64,000 bases of DNA from the NCBI RefSeq assembly GCF_005887615.1, contig NZ_VANS01000001.1, positions 793,415 through 857,414 of the forward strand, given 5' to 3'. Made by a program: the position numbers and the translations under genes. The DNA comes from Sulfitobacter sabulilitoris (GTDB lineage: Bacteria > Pseudomonadota > Alphaproteobacteria > Rhodobacterales > Rhodobacteraceae). Shown here one piece after another: positions 35,138 through 42,940 of this stretch (positions are counted from its first letter, which is position 1; every line of letters starts with the position of its first letter). A model generated the notes under the pieces. That model had not been told where the DNA came from and ran no database searches. It was given only the letters and a program-made list of their open reading frames with translations.

Positions 35138-35361
35138 GGGTTGATGCTTTCATTGTGGGTGAACGGCCATCCGAAAGGAACGTCGCGCGAAAGATGGCCG
35201 TTCAGGAGAGCCAAGCCGCGCAGATCAAATGTGGACGGACGCCGCCGGGGCGCTCAACTCGTGTTTAAGGTGTTGCTGGGGTGCTTTGGTGGTTAAATCA
35301 GGTGTAGAGTAGCTGCCAACGCCCGTGCGTTGGCAGTCAAGTGATCCCAGAAAGAGCATCC

Positions 35362-36108
35362 ATGAAAACTAAGGCATTCCAGAGATTTACGCAGAGGATT
35401 GGATACTATGATAGCGACATCGAATTGTGCGACTTACTGGTAAAGGCATACAGAACAAAACCAAACTCAGACGACAACATCGCTGTCGATTTGGGCGCTA
35501 CAGATGTCTCTCACCCTGTACTAGCCGCTCGGCCAAATACGCGTGCATCTCGGAACACCACAGGCAATCATCTCCGAAGCACGGTCGCCGCTGCCTATAT
35601 CAAAGACCTCTATGAAGATTTTTCTGAATACATCTCTGAGGTGATGGCAAAGGCAGCAGTGAAGGGCATCAATCCCAATCAGTTTGTTGGCGATGTGAAA
35701 CTCGAGATTCAGGTCAGGGATATTCTGGCCGCTGGTAGTTGGGACAATGTCGTAAGCACAATTTCGGCCGGGATTTTCCGCAAGCTCGAAAACGAGAGGA
35801 ACACTCGTGAGCTAATCAGGAAAGCCAGTGTTCGCCTTGGCTTGAACGTCGACAACGCGCTGCTGAATGCAGCGATGCCTTATCTTGATGCTCGGCACAT
35901 CCTCGTCCATCGCGATGGCAAAACTGATCAGAAGTACCGAGACACATATGCTACGGTTCGCTTGCGATCAGAAAAAATCGTGACTGATTTGGCGTTTGCA
36001 AAAGATGCGAAAGTCGCGGTCAAAGGTCTCGCTGCGGATATTGACACAAAGATCATCGCGGCTGATCTAGTTCGGCAGCAAGACCTGAGCGGGAACGCCG
36101 CTGAATAA
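35362..36108 (+). CDS. HEPN-like protein, candidate defence or abortive-infection gene
   Basis: A 248-residue, largely helical protein. Near the C-terminus DARHILVHRDGKTDQKYRD contains the Rx4-6H arrangement of HEPN RNases, in which Arg and His form the active site and Asp/Gly follow. The N-terminal part (KTKAFQRFTQRIGYYDSDIEL) is probably a targeting or sensor region. HEPN proteins often cut RNA in toxin-antitoxin or anti-phage systems. No obvious antitoxin gene is adjacent. AT-richer than its surroundings and alone on the plus strand inside the element. Start ATG 35362 is preferred over the GTG at 35341. The exact HEPN subfamily is not certain. Confidence 0.6.
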   Translation: MKTKAFQRFTQRIGYYDSDIELCDLLVKAYRTKPNSDDNIAVDLGATDVSHPVLAARPNTRASRNTTGNHLRSTVAAAYIKDLYEDFSEYISEVMAKAAVKGINPNQFVGDVKLEIQVRDILAAGSWDNVVSTISAGIFRKLENERNTRELIRKASVRLGLNVDNALLNAAMPYLDARHILVHRDGKTDQKYRDTYATVRLRSEKIVTDLAFAKDAKVAVKGLAADIDTKIIAADLVRQQDLSGNAAE

Positions 36109-36421
36109 TCGAACGATATTTTCATTCGGGCGGTCGCAGATTTTTGCTCAGATGTTTCCGAGTGTGGGGCCGGGTTTCCACGTCAGCAGCAGGGGGTTCC
36201 AATAGGTGCCGGTGTGTATCTGCGACTTGGTCGCAACTGGATGTTGCAGTGTTGTTGCAGAGCCTGCCCAACCGCTTGATGCGCCACGGCAATTCACTGG
36301 TGGATTTGATCGGTGATCAATTGGTCAGGCGCAAAGTATGTCAGCATTGTTGACGTTCCACGGATAGACCGCTCCGAGTGACAGTCGCGGGATCGCACCG
36401 GGCGCTGCGCCACGCGGCACC
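36109..36421. other. Non-coding stretch with inverted arm-type repeats and a core-like sequence
   Basis: About 310 bp without a convincing gene. It holds an inverted copy of the paired CTCTGCAACA repeat (36242-36262, 11-bp period) and, at 36313-36326, GATCAATTGGTCAG, which shares ATCAATTGGTC with the tRNA att core. Both are what an internal attachment site or a scar of one would show. A short frame (36144-36353) has no homology and was not accepted. Confidence 0.5.
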
Positions 36422-36475
36422 AGTAAGCGACAGCTTCTCTACTATAGTACTACATAAGAGAACATGTCGCTTACT
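36422..36475. repeat. Large imperfect inverted repeat downstream of the primase-helicase gene
   Basis: Outer arms AGTAAGCGACA / TGTCGCTTACT pair perfectly over 11 bp. After two mismatches the inner arms TTCTCT / AGAGAA pair over 6 bp. The loop is AT-rich and contains the palindrome TAGTACTA. It lies 4 bp beyond the stop of the primase-helicase. There is no U-tract on either strand, so a simple terminator is unlikely; an origin or replication-protein site is a reasonable reading. Confidence 0.65.
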
Positions 36476-36479
36476 CTGC

Positions 36480-39449
36480 TCAAACCGCTTCCCACCACAC
36501 CGCGCCAAGCTCGGCCATGCACTGATCCACATCCGCGTCGGCCGCTATCGCGCACAGATACGGCTTCGGCTGTGCAGCCTTATCCTTCATGCGATACTTA
36601 TGCGTTGCCGTAACGCGCTTCGCGACCTCCCGCGTGTTGCGCCCGCCGACACCGAATACGCGATCCACCTCGTTTGCGCTCAACAATGTCACATCGCCTG
36701 CGCGGCGCATGACCTCCTCAGCAGACACACATTCGTCCACCTCAATGTCGAGCCGCATGGAGTGCATAACGAATACCCGGCCCATCTTCTCACGGCGCAC
36801 AGACCGCATCCGCCCGACAGCCTGCATCAGGCTATCAACGGCGACGTTCTTCAACACTGCATCGACACGCGGATCGTCATGGCGCAACCGATACCCAGCG
36901 ACACCGCCCCCAAGCTCCCAGTTCTCGGTGCGATACCAACCCATCTTCTTCACGGCGTCCTCGTCCGCGTGGTGCCGTCGCGCAATCGCTTCAAGTTCAT
37001 GTGGCCGAGGGGCATTCCGTCCGAGAACAACCAAGTTATCGACGTCCACACCATGCAGGCGCTTGCCATCCGGGAAGTCCCAGACATCCTTGCCCTCGAC
37101 AGCACCGTGATGCGCGAAGGTAACGCGCTTGAACCGATGCTCGCGCTCGATGGCCTCACGGTGATCCTTCTTTGTGACGACGACCGTGTAACCTGGCTGG
37201 GCGCGAAGCCAATCTGCTAGCCTTTGCCGTGCCTTCTTGACGCGCGCCTCCTCGGCTTTGAACTTCGGGTCTGTCTTCGGCAGATCATTGATCAATTGGG
37301 ACCGCTTGCCGATAGCATCCGTGACCTGCACCACCCGGGTATTCAATTTAGGTGCTTCGACCTCGAATACCTCGATCTCAGGCCAGTGCGCCCGCAAGGC
37401 TACCTCATTCGGCGTTGCGTCAAACAGCAGCACAGTGTCAGCCTTCTTGAGCAGGCGCGCTTCTTGCCGCCACGCCACATCAACCCACCAGCGTGTGAAC
37501 TCCTCGCCGTTGTCATCTTTCTTGGTTTCAGAAAAGACATGCAGATGGTTCTCGCCGCCCTCTAGCCGGGCACTCATCGCTCGCCAGATCGACACACAGC
37601 CAGCCCGATACGACCCGAGATCACAATTCGCGATGATCTGCTCATCCGACATGTCAGGCTCTACATGTGGCGACGGCTTTGCCTCATACTCGAGTTCGAG
37701 GGCTTCTTGGACCTCCTCGAAGGTCAGCGTTTGGGTATCCTCCAAAAGATCGCTATGTGCCTTCCGGGACAGTTCGCCCAGACGACCGGGACGCGGAGCA
37801 AGTAGCTCCTCAAGGGGAACGATCTTGTTCCCGGCAAGGTGCTCGACACAGCCCTCGTCGATGATCACAACATCGGCGTCCGAAGCGATCCGCGACAGGT
37901 GCGAGATCATCGCGACCGGCGCAACCCAGTTGTGCCGCCAGAAGTTCATGACCTGATCCGCGTAGGCGCAGGAAGCAAAGCGTGGGCACCTTTTTACATC
38001 CTCGGCCTCGTCCAGTGTCGGGAAGCCGCAGATGTGCTTGTGAACGGAAACACCAGCCCGGAATGCCGCGTTCACGGCATCAAGCCGGGAGCACATGTTC
38101 TCGGCAGACCGCCCGCGCCACGATGCCCAAGGCCTCTCGAGCCAGCGATCTTCGATTTCTTCAAACTGTTCGACCTGATTGAAGGCATCATATAGCCGCT
38201 TTTCACGCGCATCCTCCAGCCGCGATACAATCTCGGCACACCGTTCGTGGTTGGGAGCGAGGATCAAGGCTTTCACATCCCGCGATGTGACAAGTTCGAC
38301 GATCTCATGGGTCTTGCCGACGCCAAGTGTAACCTTGTTCAGGAATACACCTTCCCGGTCGATCTGATCCCGCACAGCACGGCTCAGCGCCTCAGAGGCC
38401 GCGGTCAGCGTTGTTTCAGGTTCACGGTAGGCAGGTTCACCGTAGACTAAGGTTTCGCCCGCACGCATGTCGCGGTACATCCGCCGTGCTTCGCCCAAGG
38501 CGGGATCAGTCATGCCATCCGGGCGCTTGATCACCTTTCGCATCCGACGCCATGTTGCGGATGGAGCTTCGAGGCGGGTCAGTTCTTCATGCAGTGCGGC
38601 AATGGCTTCATCTTCGGTCCTGCCAGATCTTTTGCACGACAGAATGAAGTTCCAACATTCCTCCGACACGCCGCCTTCTCCCGCGTGAATAGGAGCCGTG
38701 TTCATCTTGTAGATGCTGTGTTTGCCCCGGCTGAATTGCCGCTTGAGCTCGACAAGCCCCTCGGTTGAGCGAACGACCCCTGACAAGTCGATGACCATGC
38801 CTTCGCCCTTGAACTCGAAGACGCGGACAGGGAACGGATCACTTTCAATTTCAGGCGGTGCCGCGAAGAGCACCCGGCCAGCTTGGAATATTCCGGCGTC
38901 CAGCCACGACACATCCTGCTTCTTGTGCAGCGCCGCAACTTCCTTGGCCTCACAGGAAGGCGTGATGCCAACCCAAACGTGGGCGCGGAAGTCGCCCGTG
39001 AACCCAGCACGCGATGAGAGCGCCACCACTATGTAAAGCTGATCGACTTCCTCGGACCCGAACATTTGGCAAAGCTGCGTTCGAATGGTGCCCTCTGGAT
39101 CGGATCGCAAGGACTCGTCAGAATAGCCATCGACATATGGCATCCCGTCAATGTCGAGGACCATCAGATCGGTTGGTGGAAGACGAAAATCGGTGCGCCG
39201 AAGTCGAGTGACGTTCTGACTGTCTGATGCGCCGCCAAGAACAATGCACTCGTGAGGCTGAATTTCATCATATAGCGCAGCGACGCTATCAATCGTCACG
39301 TCGCGGGTCGTCCCATACCAATGCGTCGGCCATTCTATTGGCGAGACTTCGGAGCCATCAGGCAAACACTTCTTTACCTCCGTGCCATCTGGCCGAAGGA
39401 CTTTCCGAATACTCGGCTTTGAAATTCCATAAACGCGCGAAATCCGCAT
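36480..39449 (-). CDS. Primase fused to SF2-type helicase with likely Fe-S cluster
   Basis: A 989-residue replication protein. The N-terminal part resembles archaeo-eukaryotic primases: DxD in VLDIDGMPY (D99, D101), and RAHVWV with His157. The helicase part has Walker A VTLGVGKT (373-380), Walker B VVIIDEG (527-533) and a motif VI-like QAVGRMRSVRR (about 885). Four cysteines between Walker A and B (C453, C474, C488, C494; HICGF, RCPRFASC) match the position of the Fe-S cluster in XPD/DinG helicases. It would initiate and unwind element DNA after excision. Satellites such as P4 carry analogous primase-helicases. The fusion with an Fe-S helicase was not one I recognise from a named family. Confidence 0.75.
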   Translation of the reverse strand: MRISRVYGISKPSIRKVLRPDGTEVKKCLPDGSEVSPIEWPTHWYGTTRDVTIDSVAALYDEIQPHECIVLGGASDSQNVTRLRRTDFRLPPTDLMVLDIDGMPYVDGYSDESLRSDPEGTIRTQLCQMFGSEEVDQLYIVVALSSRAGFTGDFRAHVWVGITPSCEAKEVAALHKKQDVSWLDAGIFQAGRVLFAAPPEIESDPFPVRVFEFKGEGMVIDLSGVVRSTEGLVELKRQFSRGKHSIYKMNTAPIHAGEGGVSEECWNFILSCKRSGRTEDEAIAALHEELTRLEAPSATWRRMRKVIKRPDGMTDPALGEARRMYRDMRAGETLVYGEPAYREPETTLTAASEALSRAVRDQIDREGVFLNKVTLGVGKTHEIVELVTSRDVKALILAPNHERCAEIVSRLEDAREKRLYDAFNQVEQFEEIEDRWLERPWASWRGRSAENMCSRLDAVNAAFRAGVSVHKHICGFPTLDEAEDVKRCPRFASCAYADQVMNFWRHNWVAPVAMISHLSRIASDADVVIIDEGCVEHLAGNKIVPLEELLAPRPGRLGELSRKAHSDLLEDTQTLTFEEVQEALELEYEAKPSPHVEPDMSDEQIIANCDLGSYRAGCVSIWRAMSARLEGGENHLHVFSETKKDDNGEEFTRWWVDVAWRQEARLLKKADTVLLFDATPNEVALRAHWPEIEVFEVEAPKLNTRVVQVTDAIGKRSQLINDLPKTDPKFKAEEARVKKARQRLADWLRAQPGYTVVVTKKDHREAIEREHRFKRVTFAHHGAVEGKDVWDFPDGKRLHGVDVDNLVVLGRNAPRPHELEAIARRHHADEDAVKKMGWYRTENWELGGGVAGYRLRHDDPRVDAVLKNVAVDSLMQAVGRMRSVRREKMGRVFVMHSMRLDIEVDECVSAEEVMRRAGDVTLLSANEVDRVFGVGGRNTREVAKRVTATHKYRMKDKAAQPKPYLCAIAADADVDQCMAELGAVWWEAV

Positions 39450-39565
39450 CTGCTATATCCTCAATGCAGACGCTACTACCTTGTTTTTCAGTCGGATTCC
39501 ACCAAAGCGTGTCTTATAAGCGAGTTGTTGATGCGATGGGTTCGCTTGCTTTGATGGCAATGACT

Positions 39566-39600
39566 GAGGGACGAGGTGTAGCGGCTTCGTCCCTCTTTTT
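39566..39600 (+). terminator. Rho-independent terminator (plus strand)
   Basis: A 9-bp perfect stem GAGGGACGA / TCGTCCCTC, 12-nt loop, followed by TTTTT. It is oriented for plus-strand transcripts, yet the genes on both sides read leftwards. It may stop antisense transcription or serve an unannotated plus-strand RNA from about 39450. Confidence 0.7.
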
Positions 39601-39860
39601 CAGTTCACGCGGTGAGAACGCGCCCATGCGAGAACGTCCTCCCGATCATACAGGATTGTCCGGCTGGAAATATGCAGGAACGGCGGGCCGCTTTCGGCAC
39701 CTGCGTTGCGCTCCTTCCGCCAGAGGTAAAGCACCTCCTCGGAGCGGTTCAGGTATTCCGCACACTGCGTAGGCGTCATGAGATCAGGCAGCTTCTGCTT
39801 GACCTGCAAGCCGCGCAGTTCGTCGCGCAGCGCACGGATTTCTCGTGTGAGTTCGTCCAT
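39600..39860 (-). CDS. AlpA/excisionase-like helix-turn-helix protein (86 aa)
   Basis: An 86-residue protein with an N-terminal coiled-coil (LTREIRALRDELRGLQVK) and a MerR-like winged helix of the AlpA/excisionase type (MTPTQCAEYLNRSEEVLYLWRKER, DREDVLAWARSH). Such proteins steer integrase towards excision or activate integrase transcription, as AlpA does. It lies between the integrase and the primase-helicase, all leftwards. The leader contains GAACGTGAAGGA, shared with the gene at 32733. Confidence 0.78.
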   Translation of the reverse strand: MDELTREIRALRDELRGLQVKQKLPDLMTPTQCAEYLNRSEEVLYLWRKERNAGAESGPPFLHISSRTILYDREDVLAWARSHRVN

Positions 39861-40006
39861 CGACAGGTTCCTTCACGTTCAGATTAGACGCAGGCCTGTT
39901 GATGTGCTGGCGGATGCCTTCATACGATCCGCCACCAGCCCCTGATGGATCGAATATGGTCACGCCGGTTTGTTCAGCCGCACAGCGACACCGACGCGCC
40001 CTGACA

Positions 40007-41215
40007 TTAGCGCCTGCCTCCGATCTGGACAACATTCGAAGAAGGTACTGACCCGCATTCCACCTCAATCTGTTTTGCGATGGCGTTCGCGTCAGCGTGG
40101 CTCATGGAGCCTTGATCATAGATGTCCTGCACGCCCTTCTCCACATCGCCGCGCAACTGGTCGATGATGTAGGATGGCAGGCGCAGGCGACGGGCGGCAG
40201 TCGTGAACAAACGGCGGGTATCGTGCGGCGTCATGCGGACGCCTCCACCTTTCAACTGCTGCGGGTGGTAAATGTGCTTCGCGGTGTCGTGCTGTGGGAA
40301 GACCCATTGGCTGTGCCGAGGCAACGCCCGCAGAGCTTCGACAACGCGGTCAGCGATGGGGAATGCCCCTTCTGTCCCGTTTTTCAATTCAGCGACGCGG
40401 AGACGGGCGCTGTCGAGGTCAATGTCCTCCCAGCGGAGTTCGGTTACGTTCTTCGCGCGGAGGCCTGTGAACAGCATTACCTCCCAAGCTATGCCAATGA
40501 TCAGGTTGTGGGCCTTCTTGGCTTCGATCAGATCGAGCGCGGGCCAAGCCTCGTCCACGTCGAATTTCACCTTGTTGTTCCGCGCCCGGTATTTCACCTT
40601 CTTGAGTGCATCGGCCACGTTCGGGATACGGCGGACAACCGACGCCCGTTTAAACGCCGTGCCGATGATCTGGCGCAGGTGCTGCTGTGTCGAGGTCGGT
40701 TTGCCGTTTGCGTCCACAAAGGGCGCAAGGGCGCGTTCGAGATCGGGCAGCGTCAGTTCGTCGATGGGCCGGTCGAATAGCTTGGCAAGGTGACGGTCGA
40801 TTTGCTCCCGGTAGTAGGTCTTCGTCTGCTCAGATGCGTCTGACTGTTCGATGTGGGATTCCATCGCGTCGCGCAGTGTGTGAATGCCTGTTGAGCGGTC
40901 ATCTGTTCGGGCTGTGATCGCCTCCATCTTTTCCTTCGCCACATCGCGGGCGGCGAAGACGGTGGGCAGGTCGGGCCATGCGCCCAGCGTGACGGAGCGC
41001 ACTTTGCCGTCGATGCGCTTCGATAGCACCCACGTCTTCTTGGTGGCTCCGACAGCGAGGCGGATGCCGCGCGCGTCGGGATCGGGTTTCACCGATGGGT
41101 CGGAATACATGATGGTGTTGCCCGGTGCGTGCTTGATCTTCGCAATGGCGGGCCGTGTGGTCAGGTTGTGGTTAGGCATCTCTGCAACATCCTCTGCAAC
41201 ATTCAATGAGGACAT
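40007..41215 (-). CDS. Tyrosine-type site-specific integrase
   Basis: A 402-residue tyrosine recombinase that joins the element to tRNA-Asn. An N-terminal arm-binding domain (GATKKTWVLSKRIDGKVRSVTLG) is followed by a core-binding domain (120-205) and a catalytic domain with R253 (FTGLRAKN), H331 and R334 (HDTRR), and Y366 (DIYDQ). The gene starts 107 bp from attR and reads away from it. The first codons encode NVAEDVAE, whose DNA is the paired CTCTGCAACA repeat, so possible arm sites lie inside the gene itself. ATG 41215 or 41179 could be used. Confidence 0.92.
   Translation of the reverse strand: MSSLNVAEDVAEMPNHNLTTRPAIAKIKHAPGNTIMYSDPSVKPDPDARGIRLAVGATKKTWVLSKRIDGKVRSVTLGAWPDLPTVFAARDVAKEKMEAITARTDDRSTGIHTLRDAMESHIEQSDASEQTKTYYREQIDRHLAKLFDRPIDELTLPDLERALAPFVDANGKPTSTQQHLRQIIGTAFKRASVVRRIPNVADALKKVKYRARNNKVKFDVDEAWPALDLIEAKKAHNLIIGIAWEVMLFTGLRAKNVTELRWEDIDLDSARLRVAELKNGTEGAFPIADRVVEALRALPRHSQWVFPQHDTAKHIYHPQQLKGGGVRMTPHDTRRLFTTAARRLRLPSYIIDQLRGDVEKGVQDIYDQGSMSHADANAIAKQIEVECGSVPSSNVVQIGGRR
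41180..41201 (+). repeat. Tandem CTCTGCAACA pair, possible integrase arm sites (right)
   Basis: Two exact CTCTGCAACA copies with a 12-bp period inside the 5' end of the integrase gene, about 120 bp from attR. A diverged inverted copy (GTTGCAGAAC) is at 41254-41263. Compare 26104-26124 and 36242-36262. Confidence 0.5.
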
Positions 41216-41321
41216 GTTCGGTTCTCTACCGGTGGTTGCACAACTTGTTTTTCGTTGCAGAACAGTGCTTTACCTTATTTTACTGATCAAATACGGCGAA
41301 TCACACTTGGCGAGTCGTTCC

Positions 41322-41366
41322 CTGTTAATCAATTGGTCGTAGGTTCGATCCCTACCGCCGGAGCCA
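41322..41366 (+). repeat. attR: 45-bp direct repeat of tRNA-Asn 3' end
   Basis: Identical to 25993-26037 (anticodon loop to CCA) but without the 5' part of a tRNA, so it is not a second tRNA gene. It marks the right border of the element, next to the integrase. Confidence 0.93.
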
Positions 41367-41788
41367 ATTCCCCAATACCATTGTGAAATCACTGTATTTC
41401 CGCCGTCCGGCGTCGATGCTCGCCGACGAGCTGCACATCTGGGTGCAACTGGCAGTGCGCAGAAACCCTTTTCCACGGCCCGGAGCGCACCTCCCGCCCC
41501 CATCTCGAACACCGCGCCGGCTTCTACTGGCGGCGCAGACTGCCGTTTCGGACCCAGCCGTAACTTATTAACAACAATGTTTTCCGCTTCTGATCGCTCC
41601 GGACCATGTCATTGCGAGACGCGAAGACCATGCCGCAACCCGCCCGAATTCGACCCGCGGCATTGTCGCGGCGCGGGAAGGTGTTCGGGGCCTGTCTGCG
41701 ACGGTGGAGCACATCACCGAAAGACCCGGAAACCGCCGGCCTTGGGCGACCAGCGTCCCAACGATCGCGCGCCATGCTGCAAATCAGG
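41367..41788. other. Intergenic stretch right of attR, no supported gene
   Basis: About 420 bp of chromosomal sequence between attR and the Lrp gene. Short frames exist on both strands but none has a convincing start, composition or homology. It would have been the sequence directly downstream of tRNA-Asn before insertion. Confidence 0.5.
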
Positions 41789-42244
41789 TCATAGGGCGCG
41801 CTCGTCCTTGGACGAGCCCATCACGATGTATGAGGTGATCGCGTTCACGTGGGATTGGGTGCCGAGGATCTCGGTGTGGAACCGCTTGTAACCGGCCAGA
41901 TCGGCGCTCTCGACACGCAGCATGTATTCGAAGGCTCCGGCGATGTTGTGACATTCGACCACCTCAGGTGCGATCGCCATCGCGCGCTCGAATCCTTCCT
42001 GCGCGGCCTTGGTATGAGACGAAAGCCCCACCATGACATAAGCCGCAAGACCACGGCCCATGCGCTCGGGGTCGGTGACGACCCGGTAGCCGCGGATCAC
42101 GCCGACCCGTTCCAACTCCTGAACCCGGCGCAGGCAGGCCGAGGGCGAGAGGTGGACCCGTTCGGCGAGGGCGACATTGCTGATCCGGCCCTCACGGCCC
42201 AGCACTCGCAATATATTCTGGTCAATCGGGTCTATCTTGGTCAT
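41789..42244 (-). CDS. Lrp/AsnC-family transcriptional regulator
   Basis: A 151-residue regulator with an N-terminal helix-turn-helix (DQNILRVLGREGRISNVALAERVHLSPSA) and a C-terminal RAM/AsnC ligand domain (YVMVGLSSH, EVVECHNIAGAFEYMLRVE). Members respond to amino acids and often control a divergent exporter. Here it is divergent from a LysE-type exporter with 96 bp between the starts, and an 11-bp near-palindrome lies in that gap. Probably it activates export when its amino acid accumulates; the amino acid is unknown. Confidence 0.92.
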   Translation of the reverse strand: MTKIDPIDQNILRVLGREGRISNVALAERVHLSPSACLRRVQELERVGVIRGYRVVTDPERMGRGLAAYVMVGLSSHTKAAQEGFERAMAIAPEVVECHNIAGAFEYMLRVESADLAGYKRFHTEILGTQSHVNAITSYIVMGSSKDERAL

Positions 42245-42260
42245 TCGTTGCTAATTTTGA

Positions 42261-42271
42261 GATGTAACATC
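42261..42271. promoter_or_regulatory. Palindrome GATGTAACATC, possible Lrp operator
   Basis: A GATGT-A-ACATC dyad 16 bp from the Lrp start and 70 bp from the LysE start, in an AT-rich part of the divergent promoter region. Placement suggests autoregulation and control of the exporter. Confidence 0.4.
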
Positions 42272-42340
42272 AATATCAGGCGGCAAATTGCGGTCCCGGC
42301 ACCGTAACGTTGCGATGGGACATTCGAAAAGGCAAGCCTC

Positions 42341-42940
42341 ATGAGTTTCGCTGTCCTGACTGCTCTTTTGGGCTTTGCGTTCGCCGCCACCGTCACGCCT
42401 GGCCCGAACAACATCATGCTGATGACATCCGGCGCGAATTTTGGCTTCCGCCGGACGATGCCGCACATGCTTGGCATCGTCGGGGGCATGTCGCTAATGA
42501 CCCTTCTTGTCGGTGCGGGCCTCGTCGCGTTGTTCGACGCTGTTCCGGCCCTGAACATCGTCCTCAAGGTCGTGTCAGTGGGCTACCTGCTCTGGCTGGC
42601 GGGGAAGATCGCCATGGCAGGCCCGGTCGAGGGCAGCGACAAGGACAGCCGGCCAATGACCGCCTTGCAGGCTGCCGCATTCCAGTGGGTGAACCCCAAA
42701 GCCTGGGCCATGTGCCTGTCTGCGGTCACGCTTTACGCCCCCGACCGGTCGCTTTTCTCCGTGGCGATGGTCGCCGGCGCCTTCGCCCTCGTCAGCTTTC
42801 CGGCCATTTCGGTCTGGGCCTGGCTTGGGACAGTGGTCCGGCAATGGCTGTCGAACGCGACCCGGCTCAGGGCCTTCAACATCACGATGGCAGCCTTGCT
42901 TGTGGCCTCGCTCTATCCTGTTGTGGGGATCGACGGGTAA
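42341..42940 (+). CDS. LysE/RhtB-family amino acid exporter
   Basis: A 199-residue inner-membrane protein with six hydrophobic segments and the family signature TPGPNNIMLMTSGANFG near residue 20, then the GLVALFDAVPALNIVLKVV stretch and FQWVNPKAWAM. Members export amino acids or their derivatives. Divergent from an Lrp regulator, a common pairing. Its last 28 bp overlap the convergent ThuA gene. Confidence 0.92.
   Translation: MSFAVLTALLGFAFAATVTPGPNNIMLMTSGANFGFRRTMPHMLGIVGGMSLMTLLVGAGLVALFDAVPALNIVLKVVSVGYLLWLAGKIAMAGPVEGSDKDSRPMTALQAAAFQWVNPKAWAMCLSAVTLYAPDRSLFSVAMVAGAFALVSFPAISVWAWLGTVVRQWLSNATRLRAFNITMAALLVASLYPVVGIDG

Larger units (their letters stand above)
26038..41366. mobile_element. 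tRNA-Asn-integrated phage satellite-like element or reduced prophage, 15.3 kb
   Basis: The element lies between 45-bp att repeats. At its right end are a tyrosine integrase and an excisionase-like gene, then a primase-helicase, a HEPN-like gene, a portal gene, terminase genes and, at the left end, a restriction-modification pair and small unknown genes. Packaging functions (DUF4055 portal, TerS-like, TerL ATPase and nuclease) are present, but no capsid, protease, tail or lysis gene is visible. This matches neither a full prophage nor a plain integrative element. Base and codon use of the RM and HEPN genes is clearly more AT-rich than the flanking chromosome. Confidence 0.88.

Noticed and set aside
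36144-36353. Small plus-strand gene after the HEPN-like gene
   Set aside because: No RBS, no homology, and it covers the inverted arm-type repeats; better read as a non-coding site.
39784-40068. 94-codon minus-strand frame between integrase and excisionase-like genes
   Set aside because: Overlaps the integrase C-terminus and the excisionase-like start in another frame; Arg/Ala-rich composition and no RBS.
41322-41366. Second tRNA-Asn gene
   Set aside because: Only the 3' 45 bases are present; the acceptor 5' strand and D-arm are missing, so it is attR.
41367-41788. Transposase or pseudogene remnant right of attR
   Set aside because: Short frames show no motif of any transposase or other family, so no call could be supported.
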